64,000 nt of DNA from Phenylobacterium sp. (GCA_020401865.1 JADCAS010000005.1:1-64000), one strand, 5' to 3'. Counted from the stretch's first letter, positions 25,815 through 34,319 are shown. Notes: generated from the letters alone by a model not told the origin. Made by a program: numbers and translations.

Positions 25815-26270
25815 ATGGACTCCCTGATGGACCCAGCTGAAGACCTGCTCAATCCCATCCACTGCGTGAGCCACAATCTGCAGAAGACCGCGCGTGTGGT
25901 GGCGGGCGTCTACGCGGGTGAGCTTCGAAGCTGCGGGCTCAGCCGGGGACAGTTCCCGATCCTCCAGCAACTGGAGGCATCGGCCGGTGGGGTCGCCATG
26001 TCGGCACTCGCACAGAGGCTCTACATGGACCGTACGACGCTGACCCGGAACCTCTCGCCACTCGAAAGGGCGGGGCTGGTTGTCCGAGAGGCGGATCCTG
26101 GCGACGCCCGGGTCCGGCGGGTGATGATCACCGAAGCGGGCCGCAGTCGGCTGGTCGAGGGTCGAAAAGCCTGGCGTCGCGCCCAGACCATGACCCTTGA
26201 ACGTATTGGCGCGGACTCCTGGAGGCGCCTGGAGGACGACCTCCGCCGTGTCCGGAAGGCCCTGTCATGA
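25815..26270 (+). CDS. MarR-family transcriptional regulator
   Basis: 151 residues with the winged helix-turn-helix (LSRGQFPILQQLEASAGGVAMSALAQRLYMDRTTLTRNLSPLERAGLVVREADPGDARVRRVMITEAGR), including the wing DARVRRVMIT. It is the first gene of an operon: its stop overlaps the MATE start by 4 bp (ATGA). It most likely represses the pump and itself through the palindrome at 25800-25811 until an effector, perhaps a pump substrate, is bound. Confidence 0.92.
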   Translation: MDSLMDPAEDLLNPIHCVSHNLQKTARVVAGVYAGELRSCGLSRGQFPILQQLEASAGGVAMSALAQRLYMDRTTLTRNLSPLERAGLVVREADPGDARVRRVMITEAGRSRLVEGRKAWRRAQTMTLERIGADSWRRLEDDLRRVRKALS

Positions 26271-27625
26271 CCTCATCCCCCGCCGCCTCTCCGCTCCTGA
26301 CCGATCCGCCCATGCGGCTGCTGGTCAGGATGGCGGGGCCCAGCGCCCTGGCGTTTCTGGTCCAGGCAGGGGTTTCCATGGCGGAAGCCGGGTTCATCGC
26401 CCGGCTGGGCCTGGTTCCTCTCGCGGCCATCGCCCTGATGCTGCCGGCCCTGATGCTGATGCAGATGCTGGCCAATGGCGCTCTGGGCGGTGCGGTCTCA
26501 AGTTCGGTCGCGCGCGCGCTTGGCCGTGGCGACGGTGCGGCGGCGAACGCCTTCATCTGGCATGCGCTCGTGATCGCAGGCCTCGCGAGCCTGGTTTTCG
26601 GTGGCCTTTTTGCGAGCTTTGGACATGCTCTTCTCGTCGCCACGGGTGCCCCGCATTCGGTTGTCGCCGAAGCCCATGAGTACGGCGCCGTGCTTTTCCT
26701 TGGAGTGGCGCCGATCTGGATCTCTGCGTTTCTGACCTCGGTTGTGCGCGGGACGGGCGATATGCAGTTCCCGGCCAGACTGATGATCATCGGCTCGCTG
26801 GTGCAGATTCCGCTGTCCGGAGCGCTCATGCTGGGGGGACTTGGCCTGCCTGGCCTGGGACTGAAGGGGTCCGCCGTCGCCGTGATCCTGGTCTCCGCCG
26901 GCAGCTCCCTTGTACTGGTCTGGCGGCTCCTGAAGCCGGGTCAGACGATCCAGCTGACCCTCCAGGCCTGCCGCCTCCGGCTGGCGTACTTTGCAGACAT
27001 CCTCCGGGTGGGGGCGCTGGCCTCCCTCTCCCCGGTCTCGACTGTGCTGACCATCGCTGTTCTCAACACCCTGATTGGTCGCTTCGGCGTGGAGACTTTG
27101 GCGGGCTACGGCGTGGTGGCGCGGGTTGAGTTCCTGCTCGTCCCCTTGGTCTTCGGGATCGGGGCGGCGCTCACGGCCCTGGTAGGGGTCAACATGGGCG
27201 CCGGACAGGTCGCGCGCGCCGAGCGTATCGGGTGGATGGGCGGTGGCGCGGCGGCGGCCCTGGCGGGGGCCGTGGGACTTGTCCTGGCGCTGGCGCCCGG
27301 CCTCTGGACCGGTCTCTTCACCCGCGATCCCGCCAGCCTGTCGGCCGGGGCGCTGTATCTTCACATCGTCGGCCCCGTCTTCGCCTTCCAGGGATTGGGC
27401 CTCGCCCTCTACTTCGCTTCACAGGGCGCCGGCGCCGTCCTTTGGCCCATCATCGCCACTCTCTTGAGGTTGGTCATCTGTGTTGGTGGCGCCGCTATGG
27501 TCATGCGTTCGCCCCAGCCTTCTCTGGCCGGGGTTTACGCCTGCATCGCAGCAGGAATGGTCGCCTACGGCGCCTTGACGGCCGCCGCTCTCTGGAGGGG
27601 CGCCTGGCGCCGCAAGAGGGGGTGA
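26267..27625 (+). CDS. MATE-family efflux transporter
   Basis: 452 residues with 12 predicted membrane helices in two similar halves. Family landmarks include the first-half GPSALAFLVQAGVSMAEAGFIARLG and the gate region SRVARALGRGDGAAANAFIWHAL-like stretch (SSVARALGRGD) and its second-half counterpart VGVNMGAGQVARAERIGWMG. MATE pumps export cationic drugs or metabolites with Na+ or H+. Translational coupling to the MarR gene suggests inducible export. Confidence 0.92.
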   Translation: MTSSPAASPLLTDPPMRLLVRMAGPSALAFLVQAGVSMAEAGFIARLGLVPLAAIALMLPALMLMQMLANGALGGAVSSSVARALGRGDGAAANAFIWHALVIAGLASLVFGGLFASFGHALLVATGAPHSVVAEAHEYGAVLFLGVAPIWISAFLTSVVRGTGDMQFPARLMIIGSLVQIPLSGALMLGGLGLPGLGLKGSAVAVILVSAGSSLVLVWRLLKPGQTIQLTLQACRLRLAYFADILRVGALASLSPVSTVLTIAVLNTLIGRFGVETLAGYGVVARVEFLLVPLVFGIGAALTALVGVNMGAGQVARAERIGWMGGGAAAALAGAVGLVLALAPGLWTGLFTRDPASLSAGALYLHIVGPVFAFQGLGLALYFASQGAGAVLWPIIATLLRLVICVGGAAMVMRSPQPSLAGVYACIAAGMVAYGALTAAALWRGAWRRKRG

Positions 27626-27627
27626 CC

Positions 27628-29700
27628 TCAGAAGGTGAAGGCCAGTCCCAGCGATACCGACCGCCCCGGGGATGGAGCTATGTCCTTCAGGTAGGAGGCG
27701 TGTTCCCGGATCTCGGCGTCGGTCAGGTTGCGTCCGCGAAGGCTGACCGTGACCGGCGTGTCGGCCAGCGGCCGCCAGGCCAGGCTGGCGTTGATCGCGG
27801 TATGGCCGTCCGTTTCGATCTCGAAGGGAGCGGTCCGGGTCTGATCCCCGACATGACGGAGCTCGACCGACGCATCTAGGGTCTCTGACTCCCAGGAAAG
27901 CTCCCCCGTCACACCGAAGGCGGGAATGCGGGGCGGCGCCCCGAGATCGGTGTCGCCTCGAACGACATCACCCGAAAGGCTTCCCAACAGACGGCCCTCG
28001 GCCCCTGTGAGAAGGGTTTGCACCGCTTCGATCTCGAAACCAATGAAGTCCGCATCGGTCTGCCGGAAATTGAAGACCGGCAGGTCATCATAGACCTCTC
28101 CTGTCGGCCGCTCCTCAATGAAGCCGTCATATCGCGCAGTCCAGACGTGGGCCTGGATCCGGGTTGCGTCGCTGGTCCAGCGCAACGTGGCCTCCAGTGA
28201 CAGGGCCCTTTCCGAGGACAGGGTCGGATCGCCGACCTCCCAGGTCCCGGTGCCCTCGTGGGGGCCGTCGGCAAAGAGTTCGAACTCGGTTGGCGCACGG
28301 CCGCTGAGGGACAGCGTCAGCGCCAGGAAGAGCGGATCTGATGGTCTCCAGAAGGCGCCGGCCGAGGCCGAGACATTCGTGAAGGAGCGGGTATCCGGCG
28401 TCTTGCTCCAGTCGAGCCCCGCCTCGAGTCCCGGTGTACTGGTCTCACGACCGTCCAGTTCCGCGCGCAGTTCGCGAGCGTCAATCCGCAGGCCAGTGTC
28501 CAGCCCGAACTTGCCGAACTCGAACCTCTGAAGGGTGAAGGCCCCCATCTCGTTGATTTCAACGCCGGGTATGAAGGCCTCTTCTCCGATCGCCTCGAGG
28601 TTACGGGTCAGCGCCTGCAGGCCAAAGGCTCCCTGGCGGCCCGGCGATCCCCGCATGACCAGCTCGACACGACCCTCCGTTCCGTCGGACAGAAAGCGCG
28701 TGCCGGCCTTGCCTTCCTCAATCTTGATCTCGGCGTGCTCGTAGTCGGCCCGTCCCACAGCCAGCCGGACCTTTTCGATCCAGCCGTCGTGAACGGGGGT
28801 CTCGCCTCTCAGGTCCCAGCGGGTCTGCTTCATGTGAAGCCGGATCAATTCGGGCTCGGACTCGCTGACGACCTGTTCGAAGGGCAGCCCGTAGCCTGTG
28901 TCAGTTCTCTTCACCGAGAGGCCGAGGAAGCCGCCATCACCCCCGAGCAGGGAAGCTCCCAGGCCCCAGGCGTCGGCCTCCAGCGAAACGTTTCTCAGGG
29001 TCTTGTCAGCCGACCGAACCAGGCCTTCCTCCGCAGCGAGGCGATCGGACACCGGCCTGACCGGCGTGGCGTAGTCGTCGGATCGCCGCGTCGATCCGTC
29101 GAAGACGAGGACAAGAGGACCGGCGTCCACCATCGCAGCGCCGGAAGCAGCCCGGCCGTTGTCGGCAGATGACCAGGAGATCGCGCCGCGGCCTTCCATC
29201 CGCCCATCAGGTCGCCGGGAGGGCACCCTGTCGTCCAGGACATTGACGACACCTCCTATGCCGGAGCCTCCGTAGGCGAGGGTCGATGGCCCCCGGAGCA
29301 CCTCGATCCGGCTTGCCTGACCGGCCTCAGTGGGCACGGCGTGGTCGGGCGACAGGGAACTGGCGTCGACCATGCCGACGCCGTTCTGCAGCAGGAGAAC
29401 CCGGGGCCCGGCAAGGCCGCGGATGACCGGACGGCTGGCGCCGGGGCCGTAAGCCGTAGACCTCAGGCCTGGAAGGCCGGAGAGAAGGTCGCCGATGCCA
29501 GCGGGGGGGGCGAGGCTGATCTCCTCGGCGGAGAGGAGGTTCACACTTGTGGTGATCGTGTCCAGGGAGACCGCGTAAGGCGCGGCCGTCACCACAAGCT
29601 CGTCGACCGTGGACGGTTCGGATTGCGCCTGCGCGGGGACGGCGGCGAGAGCGATAAGAGCGCCGACGGCGGAACTTGCGAGGAGACTCTGGGGATGCAT
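27628..29700 (-). CDS. TonB-dependent outer-membrane receptor, ZnuD-like (zinc uptake)
   Basis: About 690 residues from the ATG at 29700. A signal peptide (ending AQAQ) is followed by a TonB box region (VDELVVTA), a plug domain and a 22-strand barrel ending in aromatic TF. The plug stretch RPVIRGLAGPRVLLLQNGVG, VDASSLSPDHAV, and the ending HASYLKDIAPSPGR are those of the ZnuD-type zinc receptors; the Asp-His of SPDHA corresponds, as I recall, to plug zinc ligands of ZnuD. A Zur-like palindrome lies 34 bp upstream. The gene converges on the MATE gene with only 2 bp between. Proposed role: uptake of scarce zinc or a zinc chelate across the outer membrane. Confidence 0.85.
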   Translation of the reverse strand: MHPQSLLASSAVGALIALAAVPAQAQSEPSTVDELVVTAAPYAVSLDTITTSVNLLSAEEISLAPPAGIGDLLSGLPGLRSTAYGPGASRPVIRGLAGPRVLLLQNGVGMVDASSLSPDHAVPTEAGQASRIEVLRGPSTLAYGGSGIGGVVNVLDDRVPSRRPDGRMEGRGAISWSSADNGRAASGAAMVDAGPLVLVFDGSTRRSDDYATPVRPVSDRLAAEEGLVRSADKTLRNVSLEADAWGLGASLLGGDGGFLGLSVKRTDTGYGLPFEQVVSESEPELIRLHMKQTRWDLRGETPVHDGWIEKVRLAVGRADYEHAEIKIEEGKAGTRFLSDGTEGRVELVMRGSPGRQGAFGLQALTRNLEAIGEEAFIPGVEINEMGAFTLQRFEFGKFGLDTGLRIDARELRAELDGRETSTPGLEAGLDWSKTPDTRSFTNVSASAGAFWRPSDPLFLALTLSLSGRAPTEFELFADGPHEGTGTWEVGDPTLSSERALSLEATLRWTSDATRIQAHVWTARYDGFIEERPTGEVYDDLPVFNFRQTDADFIGFEIEAVQTLLTGAEGRLLGSLSGDVVRGDTDLGAPPRIPAFGVTGELSWESETLDASVELRHVGDQTRTAPFEIETDGHTAINASLAWRPLADTPVTVSLRGRNLTDAEIREHASYLKDIAPSPGRSVSLGLAFTF

Positions 29701-29733
29701 GGGCCTTACCTGAAGAAATCTGGACCGGCATAT

Positions 29734-29746
29734 GTTATATAATAAC
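29734..29746. promoter_or_regulatory. Zur-like operator
   Basis: GTTATATAATAAC is a perfect palindrome within ATATGTTATATAATAACG, closely resembling the TGTTATA-N-TATAACA type boxes bound by the zinc repressor Zur. It lies 34-46 bp upstream of the ZnuD-like start codon, where it would cover the promoter. Together with the receptor type, zinc repression is likely. Confidence 0.65.
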
Positions 29747-29789
29747 GGCACGCAAGTTGAAGCCGCGGGTCCGCGCGCGCGCCCTGGGC

Positions 29790-29813
29790 GTATCGATACT
29801 CACGAAAACGTGA
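29790..29813. promoter_or_regulatory. two adjacent palindromes upstream of the ECF sigma module
   Basis: GTATCGATAC (29790-29799) is followed at once by TCACGAAAACGTGA (29800-29813; 5-bp arms around AAAA). They lie about 90-110 bp before the GTG of the first module gene and about the same distance from the zinc receptor start. They may be binding sites for a dimeric regulator; which gene they serve is unclear. Confidence 0.35.
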
Positions 29814-29899
29814 ACGAATGGGTTGCATCTGCAGCCGGCGCTGGAGGCTCCTTCATTCGTGGGGTTCATTGAGGGCCCGATTTCAAAAGGAACGCCATC

Positions 29900-30274
29900 G
29901 TGTCCGAAGATGTCCTTAAAACCTTCATTGTCTTTGGTTTCATCGCGGCGATCGTCCTCGGCAGCCAGTATCTGAACATGCGCAGGCGCGCCCGGGTTCA
30001 CGAGACCATCGAGATGGCCATGAAGCAGGGTCAGCCCCTGCCGCCTGAGCTCGTGGACCTGATCACCAACCGGGATCCCGACTCCCAGAAGCCCAGTGAC
30101 CTTCGCTGGGGCCTGATCGCTTTTTCCACAGGGGTCGGCCTCGCCATCTTCGGGCAGGTCATGGGCGCCGTCGAGACCGAGGCCCGCACGGTCTTTACCG
30201 GTTTCGCCGCCATTCCCGGCTGCATCGGCATTGCAGGGGTGCTCCTGCACTTCCTGGGTCGCAAATCCTCGTGA
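29900..30274 (+). CDS. small two-helix membrane protein, DUF6249-like
   Basis: 124 residues starting with GTG at 29900, with AAAGGAA upstream. Helix one is near residues 8-24 (FIVFGFIAAIVLGSQYL), then a soluble amphipathic linker (RRRARVHETIEMAMKQGQPLPPELVDLI), then a C-terminal pair of helices (LRWGLIAFSTGVGLAIFGQVM and FAAIPGCIGIAGVLLHFLG). The 'MKQGQPLPPELVD' linker is typical of the DUF6249 family, often found beside ECF sigma genes. It is the first gene of a module with a sigma factor 3 bp downstream; a role as membrane sensor or partner is plausible but unproven. Confidence 0.7.
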   Translation: MSEDVLKTFIVFGFIAAIVLGSQYLNMRRRARVHETIEMAMKQGQPLPPELVDLITNRDPDSQKPSDLRWGLIAFSTGVGLAIFGQVMGAVETEARTVFTGFAAIPGCIGIAGVLLHFLGRKSS

Positions 30275-30277
30275 CCT

Positions 30278-30817
30278 GTGTCTGTACCTTCGACACTCTC
30301 CTCGGAAGAGTCTCTGGACCGGCTTCTCGCCAGCCGCGCCGCAGCCGGCGACATCGAGGCGTTCGCAGTCCTCGTCCGGCGGAACCTGGCCTCGTTGCGT
30401 AGCTTCCTGCGACGGCTCGGGGCTCCTCCAGACCTGGCGGATGACCTGGCTCAGGACGCGATGGTCGCCGCCTTCGAACGCATCGCCGACTACCGAGGCG
30501 ACGGCGCCTTCGGCGGTTGGGTGCGCAAGATCGCCGCCCGGCGTTATCTGCGCACCCTGCGCGCCAGCCGCCGGTTCGAGTCCCTGGACGAGGCGCCTGA
30601 AGCCTATACGCCGGCGCCGGATACCGGAAGACGCCTGGACCTGGACGCCGCATTGGTGCGACTTCCCGAAGCCCAGCGTCTCTGCGTGAGCCTGCAGCAC
30701 GGGGCGGGCTACACCGGGGCGGAAATCGCAAAGGCCCTGAGCTTGCCGGAGGGGACTGTGAAGTCGCATATCGCACGTGGGCTTGAGCGCCTGCGGCAGG
30801 ACCTTGGAACCCCCTGA
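30278..30817 (+). CDS. ECF-type RNA polymerase sigma factor
   Basis: 179 residues from the GTG at 30278, 3 bp after the preceding stop. Sigma region 2 (LVRRNLASLRSFLRRLGAP then DLADDLAQDAMVAAFERI and GWVRKIAARRYLRTLRASRR) and region 4 (LPEAQRLCVSLQHGAGYTGAEIAKALSLPEGTVKSHIARGLERL) are complete; no region 1.1 or 3 exists, as in ECF sigmas. It is sandwiched between two small membrane proteins, and the next gene overlaps its stop by 1 bp, so one of them probably controls its release. Confidence 0.9.
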   Translation: MSVPSTLSSEESLDRLLASRAAAGDIEAFAVLVRRNLASLRSFLRRLGAPPDLADDLAQDAMVAAFERIADYRGDGAFGGWVRKIAARRYLRTLRASRRFESLDEAPEAYTPAPDTGRRLDLDAALVRLPEAQRLCVSLQHGAGYTGAEIAKALSLPEGTVKSHIARGLERLRQDLGTP

Positions 30818-31191
30818 TGACCGAGACCCAAGACACCGAGACCTCTGAGTTCTCACGCCGGCTCGACAGCCTCTTTGAGACACCGGCGCCTGGCCTACAG
30901 GCCCTCGAGCTGGAGGCCCGCATCCGTAGGCGCATCATCCGCCGGCGACGTTTCCGGGCCATGGTGCTCGGCCTGGCCGGGCTCACCGGGACGGTGATCG
31001 CTCTTCGCAGCCTGACAGAGGTCCAGTTTCCAGAGCGACATGTCGAGGCGCTCTTTGGCAGGCTCGCTGGGAATTCCCGGCTCGATCTCCTATATGGTTC
31101 CCTAGGGGCAGGGGTGATCGAACCTGTCGCCGTCGCCGGCGTTCTGGCTCTCCTCGGGCTGGCGTTCGCGAGGGTCCTCGAGGAGGTCTGA
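30817..31191 (+). CDS. small membrane protein in the ECF sigma module, possible anti-sigma factor
   Basis: 124 residues. A charged cytoplasmic N terminus (about 1-47, FSRRLDSLFETPAPGLQALELEARIRRR) precedes one membrane helix (about 48-66) and a second near the C terminus (VIEPVAVAGVLALLGLAFA). Its ATG uses the A of the sigma stop codon, indicating translational coupling. It lacks the HxxxCxxC motif of zinc anti-sigma proteins. Position and topology make it the best anti-sigma candidate, but no family was recognised. Confidence 0.55.
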   Translation: MTETQDTETSEFSRRLDSLFETPAPGLQALELEARIRRRIIRRRRFRAMVLGLAGLTGTVIALRSLTEVQFPERHVEALFGRLAGNSRLDLLYGSLGAGVIEPVAVAGVLALLGLAFARVLEEV

Positions 31192-31195
31192 AACC

Positions 31196-32059
31196 ATGTC
31201 GGCGCATGCGTCTGCGGCGGAGAGCCGCATCAGCGTCCGGGATATTCGTCACCGCAAGGGCGGCGCGCCCCTGGTCTGCCTGACCGCATACAGCGCGCCC
31301 ATGGCCAAACTCCTGGACCCGCACTGCGACATCCTCCTGGTAGGGGATTCCGTCGGCATGGTGCTCCACGGCCTGCCCAGCACGGTGGGCGTGACCCTCG
31401 ACATGATGATCCTCCATGGCCAGGCGGTGATGCGCGGTTCCCGGCGCGCCCTGGTCGTGGTGGACATGCCCTTCGGGTCCTGCGAGGGCGCACCAGAGAC
31501 AGCGTTCGCCAACGCCGTTCGGATTCTTCAGGACACTGGCGCGCAGGCGGTGAAGGTGGAGTGCGCCCCCGCAGTCATTCCCAATGTCAGATATCTGGTC
31601 GAGCGTGGGGTGCCTGTCATGGGCCATGTCGGTCTGCGGCCCCAGGCGGTCCTGGTCGAGGGGGGTTTTCGCGCCCGGGGTCGCGAGGAGGCCGAGCGCC
31701 GCCAGATCCTTGAAGAGATGAGGGCCGCTGTGGCCGCCGGTGTCTTTGCTCTTGTTGTCGAAGGCGTGGCCGAGTCCCTGGGCTCGGAGCTCACCGCTCA
31801 GTGCCCGGTCCCGACCATCGGGATCGGCGCGTCCGCCGCTTGTGACGGACAGATCCTGGTGACCGAGGACATGCTAGGCCTGTTCGAAACTTCCCCCCGC
31901 TTTGTGCGCCGCTACGCGGACCTTCGCGCACTCGTGGCCAGTGCGGCCGAGCGGTATGCGTTGGATGTCGCTGGCCGGCGTTTTCCGGCCTCGGGCGAGA
32001 CCTATTTCGCATCGAAGCGCCGTCCGGGCACGCCCGTCGTGGACATTCCGGCCGGCTGA
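31196..32059 (+). CDS. panB: 3-methyl-2-oxobutanoate hydroxymethyltransferase
   Basis: 287 residues. PanB adds a hydroxymethyl group from methylene-THF to ketoisovalerate, the first committed step of pantothenate synthesis. Landmarks: LVCLTAYSAPMAKLLD, the metal-binding LLVGDSVGMVLHG, VVVDMPFGSC, VKVECAP, GHVGLRPQ and the C-terminal TIGIGAS and DMLGL. It follows the last ECF-module gene by 4 bp, so it may be read through from that operon. A 7-bp-stem hairpin follows it. Confidence 0.96.
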   Translation: MSAHASAAESRISVRDIRHRKGGAPLVCLTAYSAPMAKLLDPHCDILLVGDSVGMVLHGLPSTVGVTLDMMILHGQAVMRGSRRALVVVDMPFGSCEGAPETAFANAVRILQDTGAQAVKVECAPAVIPNVRYLVERGVPVMGHVGLRPQAVLVEGGFRARGREEAERRQILEEMRAAVAAGVFALVVEGVAESLGSELTAQCPVPTIGIGASAACDGQILVTEDMLGLFETSPRFVRRYADLRALVASAAERYALDVAGRRFPASGETYFASKRRPGTPVVDIPAG

Positions 32060-32096
32060 AGGCGGCGCCACGCTTCCGCCATGCGCCGGAGGCACT

Positions 32097-32116
32097 GTCC
32101 GCCCGTTGCGGCGGAC
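32097..32116 (+). terminator. hairpin after panB
   Basis: GTCCGCC and GGCGGAC form a 7-bp stem with a 6-base loop 38 bp past the panB stop. There is no U-run, so termination is only possible, not shown. Confidence 0.35.
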
Positions 32117-32132
32117 CGGCCGGCGCTATAGT
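32105..32132 (+). promoter_or_regulatory. promoter of the yfgM-like/bamB/der operon
   Basis: TTGCGG (32105-32110) and TATAGT (32127-32132) are 16 bp apart. The -10 sits inside GCTATAGT, which resembles the GCTANAWC -10 described for Caulobacter housekeeping promoters. The GTG start of the first gene is 44 bp downstream. Confidence 0.4.
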
Positions 32133-32175
32133 TTCCGGCGCGCCGGGTCGCGGCGCCCAATGCGGAGTCTCCAGA

Positions 32176-32934
32176 GTGGTCGATGTTTTCGAGGAGGTCG
32201 AGGAGCAGATCCGCTCCGACCGCTATCGCGCCCTGGCGCTCAAGGTGCTTCCCTGGTTCATCGGGTTGGTCGTCCTGAGCCTTGCGGGCGTTGGCGGATG
32301 GCAGGGCTACCGCGCCTGGACCGCCTCGCAGGCTGCGAAGGCCTCGGAGACCTACGCCCAGGGCATCGAGGCCATGCAGGCCGGTCGGGCCGCTGAGGCC
32401 AAGGCCGCCTGGGAGACCGTCGCCAAGTCCGGGAGCGGCGCTTACAAGTCCCTCGCTCTGCAGCATCTGGGCGCCCTGCGCCTCTCCGAACGCGATACGG
32501 CGGGTGCGGTGGACTTCTTCGACAAGGCGGCCAAGGCGGCCCCAGACCCGCTCATCGCAGACGCGGCTCGGTTGAAGTCGGTCTACGCCCTGCTGGACAC
32601 GGCCCCTCGAGCCGAGATCGATACGCGGCTGGAGCCGCTTCTCAAGCCCGGCCGACCCTTCCAGATCCAGGCGCGGGAGGCTGCGGCCTTCTCCAAGCTT
32701 CTCGCCGGAGATACTGCGGGCGCCAGGGCCGATTTCGTGGTCGTCTCGCTCTCGCCCGACGCTGCGGAGGGTGCGCGCAGCCGCGCCACGGCCGCCATGG
32801 CCCTGATCGACAGCGGATCGGCAAAGGTCACCCGCGATCTGGTCAAGGCCGCCGCCGCCCTGCCGCCGCCCCGGCCGCTCCCGCCCGGCGTCCTGCCGGG
32901 AGAGGGCCTTCCCTTGCAGGCGCCTGCCCAATGA
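32176..32934 (+). CDS. tetratricopeptide-repeat membrane protein, YfgM-like
   Basis: 252 residues from GTG at 32176, with GGAG 8 bases upstream. A short cytoplasmic N terminus (VDVFEEVEEQIRSDR) leads to one membrane helix (about 26-43) and a periplasmic TPR domain (about 60-230; repeats such as YAQGIEAMQAGRAAEAKAAWETV and LALQHLGALRLSERDTAGAVDFFDKA). This is the layout of the SecYEG ancillary subunit YfgM, which is encoded beside bamB in many proteobacteria. The stop overlaps the bamB start by 4 bp. A periplasmic chaperone role is inferred from family and neighbourhood. Confidence 0.85.
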   Translation: MVDVFEEVEEQIRSDRYRALALKVLPWFIGLVVLSLAGVGGWQGYRAWTASQAAKASETYAQGIEAMQAGRAAEAKAAWETVAKSGSGAYKSLALQHLGALRLSERDTAGAVDFFDKAAKAAPDPLIADAARLKSVYALLDTAPRAEIDTRLEPLLKPGRPFQIQAREAAAFSKLLAGDTAGARADFVVVSLSPDAAEGARSRATAAMALIDSGSAKVTRDLVKAAAALPPPRPLPPGVLPGEGLPLQAPAQ

Positions 32935-34319
32935 TCCGCCTCAACCTCCGCCTATCCATAGTCCTCGCCGGGGCGCTGTTCGTCTCCGGCTGCGCCCAGA
33001 TCGGGAACGTCTTCAACTTCGGGGACCAGGGTCCCAGGGAGACGGCCCAGACCGAGAACAGGATCCCCCTTGTCGGATTCGACCAGGAGGTCCTGCCCGA
33101 GGAAGGATTGAAGGGCGCCGGATTCTACCTGCCCGATCCGTCGACGATCGATCAGTGGGCCCTGCCGGGCGCCAACCCCGAACAGTCGCCCCCGCACGCC
33201 GACGCCGCCAAGGCGCTGACCGTGGCCTGGAAACGGGACTTCGGCGCCGCCCAGGGCCGGAACGCTCATGTCATGGCGCCGCCAGTGGCCGTCAACGGCA
33301 AGATCTACGTGATGGACGGCCACGCCACGGTCAGTGCGCTGGATGCGCGCACGGGCGCCCAGGTCTGGAAGTCGGACCTCCGGGGACGGGCCCGGCGCGA
33401 CACGGTGGCCTTCGGGGGCGGCCTCGCCATTGCCGAGGGCAAGCTGGTGGTCACCTCGGGCTACCGTTTCGTCACCCAGCTTGACGCCGAGACGGGCGCC
33501 GTTCTCTGGAGAACCCAGACTGAGCAACCCATCCATGCGGCCCCGACTATATCGGGCGGTCGCATCTTCGTGGTGGCCATCGACAACACCTTGCTCACCT
33601 TCGACTTCACCACGGGAAAGGAAGGGTGGACCTACCAGGCCCTGACAGAACCGGCCCGCCTCCTGGCGGCCTCGAGTCCTGCGGTCTCTGGCGACACCGT
33701 GGTGGCGGCCTTTGGCTCGGGCGAGTTGATCGCCCTGCGCGCCGCCAACGGAAATGACTTGTGGAGCGAGGCCCTGTCTCGGGCCAGCCGCACCAACGCC
33801 CTTTCTGAAATCCGGGACATCGCCGGCCGGCCGGTGATCTATCAGGGGGATGTGGTGGCGATCAGTCACTCGGGCGTTCTGTCCTCCACCGACCTTCGCA
33901 CAGGACAGACCCGGTGGACCCTGCCCATTACCGGGATCACGACGCCCTGGGTCGCTGGCGATGTGATCTACGTCGTCGACCGGGCGGGAAAGCTCTACTG
34001 CCTCGCGCGGGAGACCGGCCTCGCCTACTGGGTGAGGGATCTCGGCGAAGGTCGCGAGAAGAGGGGGGGCTTCCTGGGCTTCTGGGGCGGATCTGACGCC
34101 AACAGGGCCAAGGTGAAACCCGTCTGGTCGTCTCCCATCCTCGCCGCCGGCAGGCTCCTTCTGGCCTCGAATACCGGCGAGATGGTGGCGGTCAACGCCC
34201 GGACGGGTGAGGTCGAGCGCTCGGTCAATCTTGGAGAGTCCGTGACAGTGGGCCCCATCGCCCTCGGAGAGACCGTCTATTTCGTAACCGATGAGGCCCG
34301 GCTCATCGCTGTCAGATAG
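32931..34319 (+). CDS. bamB: outer-membrane protein assembly factor BamB (beta-propeller lipoprotein)
   Basis: 462 residues. A lipoprotein signal (lipobox FVSGC) is followed by PQQ-like propeller repeats such as VSALDARTGAQVWKSDL, VTQLDAETGAVLWRTQ and LLTFDFTTGKEGWTYQ. BamB helps BamA fold barrel proteins in the outer membrane. It is longer than E. coli BamB (about 390), mostly in the N-terminal linker before the propeller and in the insert near RGGFLGFWGGSD. The yfgM-bamB-der order is common. Confidence 0.9.
   Translation: MIRLNLRLSIVLAGALFVSGCAQIGNVFNFGDQGPRETAQTENRIPLVGFDQEVLPEEGLKGAGFYLPDPSTIDQWALPGANPEQSPPHADAAKALTVAWKRDFGAAQGRNAHVMAPPVAVNGKIYVMDGHATVSALDARTGAQVWKSDLRGRARRDTVAFGGGLAIAEGKLVVTSGYRFVTQLDAETGAVLWRTQTEQPIHAAPTISGGRIFVVAIDNTLLTFDFTTGKEGWTYQALTEPARLLAASSPAVSGDTVVAAFGSGELIALRAANGNDLWSEALSRASRTNALSEIRDIAGRPVIYQGDVVAISHSGVLSSTDLRTGQTRWTLPITGITTPWVAGDVIYVVDRAGKLYCLARETGLAYWVRDLGEGREKRGGFLGFWGGSDANRAKVKPVWSSPILAAGRLLLASNTGEMVAVNARTGEVERSVNLGESVTVGPIALGETVYFVTDEARLIAVR

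Noticed and set aside
29814..29860. Inverted repeat ACGAATG / CATTCGT upstream of the ECF module
   Set aside because: Only 7-bp arms separated by 33 bases; likely by chance and not placed like an operator.
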